A stretch of DNA of 20,605 bases from Rhodocyclaceae bacterium (GTDB taxonomy: Bacteria > Pseudomonadota > Gammaproteobacteria > Burkholderiales > Rhodocyclaceae). The DNA lies in NCBI GenBank assembly GCA_023253415.1, contig JALRGK010000105.1:1-20605 (forward strand). Reading direction: 5' to 3'. This document shows positions 20,076 to 20,605 of this stretch, one piece after another (the first letter of the stretch is position 1; every line of letters starts with the position of its first letter). The notes under the pieces were generated by a model. That model ran no database searches. It was not told the DNA's origin and was given only the letters and a program-made list of their open reading frames with translations. A program made the position numbers and the translations under genes.

Positions 20076-20605
20076 TCAGGCGAAGTTAGCTTCGGCAAAC
20101 TTCCAGTTAGCCAGTTTGTCGAGGAAGGTTTCGACAAACTTCGGACGCAGGTTACGGTAGTCGATGTAGTAAGCGTGTTCCCAGACATCGACACACAGCA
20201 GCGCCTTGTCACCCGTCGTCAGCGGGGTGCCGGCGGCACCCATGTTGACAATGTCGACGCTGCCGTCAGCCTTCTTGACCAGCCAAGTCCAGCCTGAACC
20301 GAAGTTACCCACGGCCGAAGTCTGGAACGCTTTTTTGAATTCGTCGAACGAACCCCACTTCTTGTTGATAGCATCGGCCAGTGCCCCAGTCGGCACACCA
20401 CCACCGTTCGGTGACAGACAGTTCCAGAAGAAGGTGTGATTCCAGACCTGTGCAGCGTTGTTGTAAACGCCACCAGCGGGTGCTTTTTTAACAATATCTT
20501 CCAGACTCAGGGTCTCGTATTCGGTACCCGGAATCAGATTGTTGAGGTTGGTCACATAAGCCTGATGGTGCTTGGCATAGTGATAATCAAAGGTCTCGAC
20601 CGACA
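20076..20605 (-). CDS. sodB: iron superoxide dismutase, 5' end outside the window
   Basis: The C-terminal 176 residues of an Fe-type SOD, which converts superoxide to oxygen and peroxide in the cytoplasm. The reading frame runs off the right edge; by comparison with E. coli SodB about 20 N-terminal residues are missing. Metal ligands are visible as His in DYHYAKHH, His in QVWNHTFFWN, and Asp and His in VDVWEHAYYIDYRN. AAQVWNHTFFWNCL and FGSGWTWLV favour the iron type. It ends before a shared terminator with ubiC. In an FNR-bearing, cytochrome-rich organism it would protect on return to oxygen (inference). Confidence 0.96.
   Translation of the reverse strand, partial: SVETFDYHYAKHHQAYVTNLNNLIPGTEYETLSLEDIVKKAPAGGVYNNAAQVWNHTFFWNCLSPNGGGVPTGALADAINKKWGSFDEFKKAFQTSAVGNFGSGWTWLVKKADGSVDIVNMGAAGTPLTTGDKALLCVDVWEHAYYIDYRNLRPKFVETFLDKLANWKFAEANFA

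Noticed and set aside
1..20605. CRISPR array, tRNA, insertion sequence, phage or toxin-antitoxin system
   Set aside because: I found no regularly spaced repeats, tRNA-like cloverleaf sequence, transposase motif or paired small toxin-antitoxin genes. The arrangement is accounted for by metabolic genes.

Overview
The window reads as chromosome from a respiratory proteobacterium, most likely a gammaproteobacterium with sulfur-compound metabolism. The support is E. coli-like CydAB, FNR, HemN, GlnB, UbiC, RluE and FeSOD, plus multiheme cytochromes of the tetrathionate reductase and thiosulfate dehydrogenase families. I cannot name the genus from sequence alone. I see no tRNA, rRNA, insertion sequence, prophage or CRISPR array.

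Layout. (1) 48-3463, minus strand: a cytochrome bd quinol oxidase operon, cydP-cydA-cydB-(NifX/NafY-like gene)-cydX. A near-perfect sigma-54 promoter (3475-3490) sits almost on top of the cydP start codon. A PAS-type sigma-54 activator is encoded divergently (3584-4921), and its first codons carry 10-bp-phased TGGCA repeats at a normal enhancer distance from that promoter. (2) 4983-9977: a sulfur and multiheme block. On the minus strand are an octaheme cytochrome c of the tetrathionate reductase family (Otr), an overlapping di-heme-type membrane cytochrome b, and a single-domain rhodanese. On the plus strand is a 678-residue pentaheme protein that appears to fuse a triheme AdhB-like cytochrome c to a diheme TsdA-like thiosulfate dehydrogenase/tetrathionate reductase. 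The otr and fusion genes each have an upstream FNR box, and the two boxes are almost identical even in the spacer. (3) 10050-15557: universal stress protein and fnr (minus), divergent from hemN, a SafE/TauE-like membrane protein and a copper P-type ATPase (plus). (4) 15643-19972, plus: ppa, nadE, glnB, rluE, a secreted DUF192 protein and ubiC. (5) 20076-20605, minus: the 3' part of sodB, cut by the window edge.

How it fits together. The left 11 kb looks like a low-oxygen respiration region. It holds a high-affinity oxidase, a candidate thiosulfate/tetrathionate redox couple, and the oxygen sensor (FNR, with all four cluster cysteines and the E-SR recognition residues) that should read the boxes in front of the sulfur genes. 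hemN (anaerobic haem synthesis) and the copper exporter/SafE pair are typical neighbours of fnr in oxidase-assembly clusters. The right 5 kb is housekeeping. Hand-counted rows suggest the pentaheme gene is more AT-rich than the right half.

The most notable points are the triheme-TsdA fusion, the matched FNR boxes, the sigma-54-driven and apparently leaderless cyd operon with an inserted NifX-like gene, and fnr/hemN start codons only 11 bp apart.
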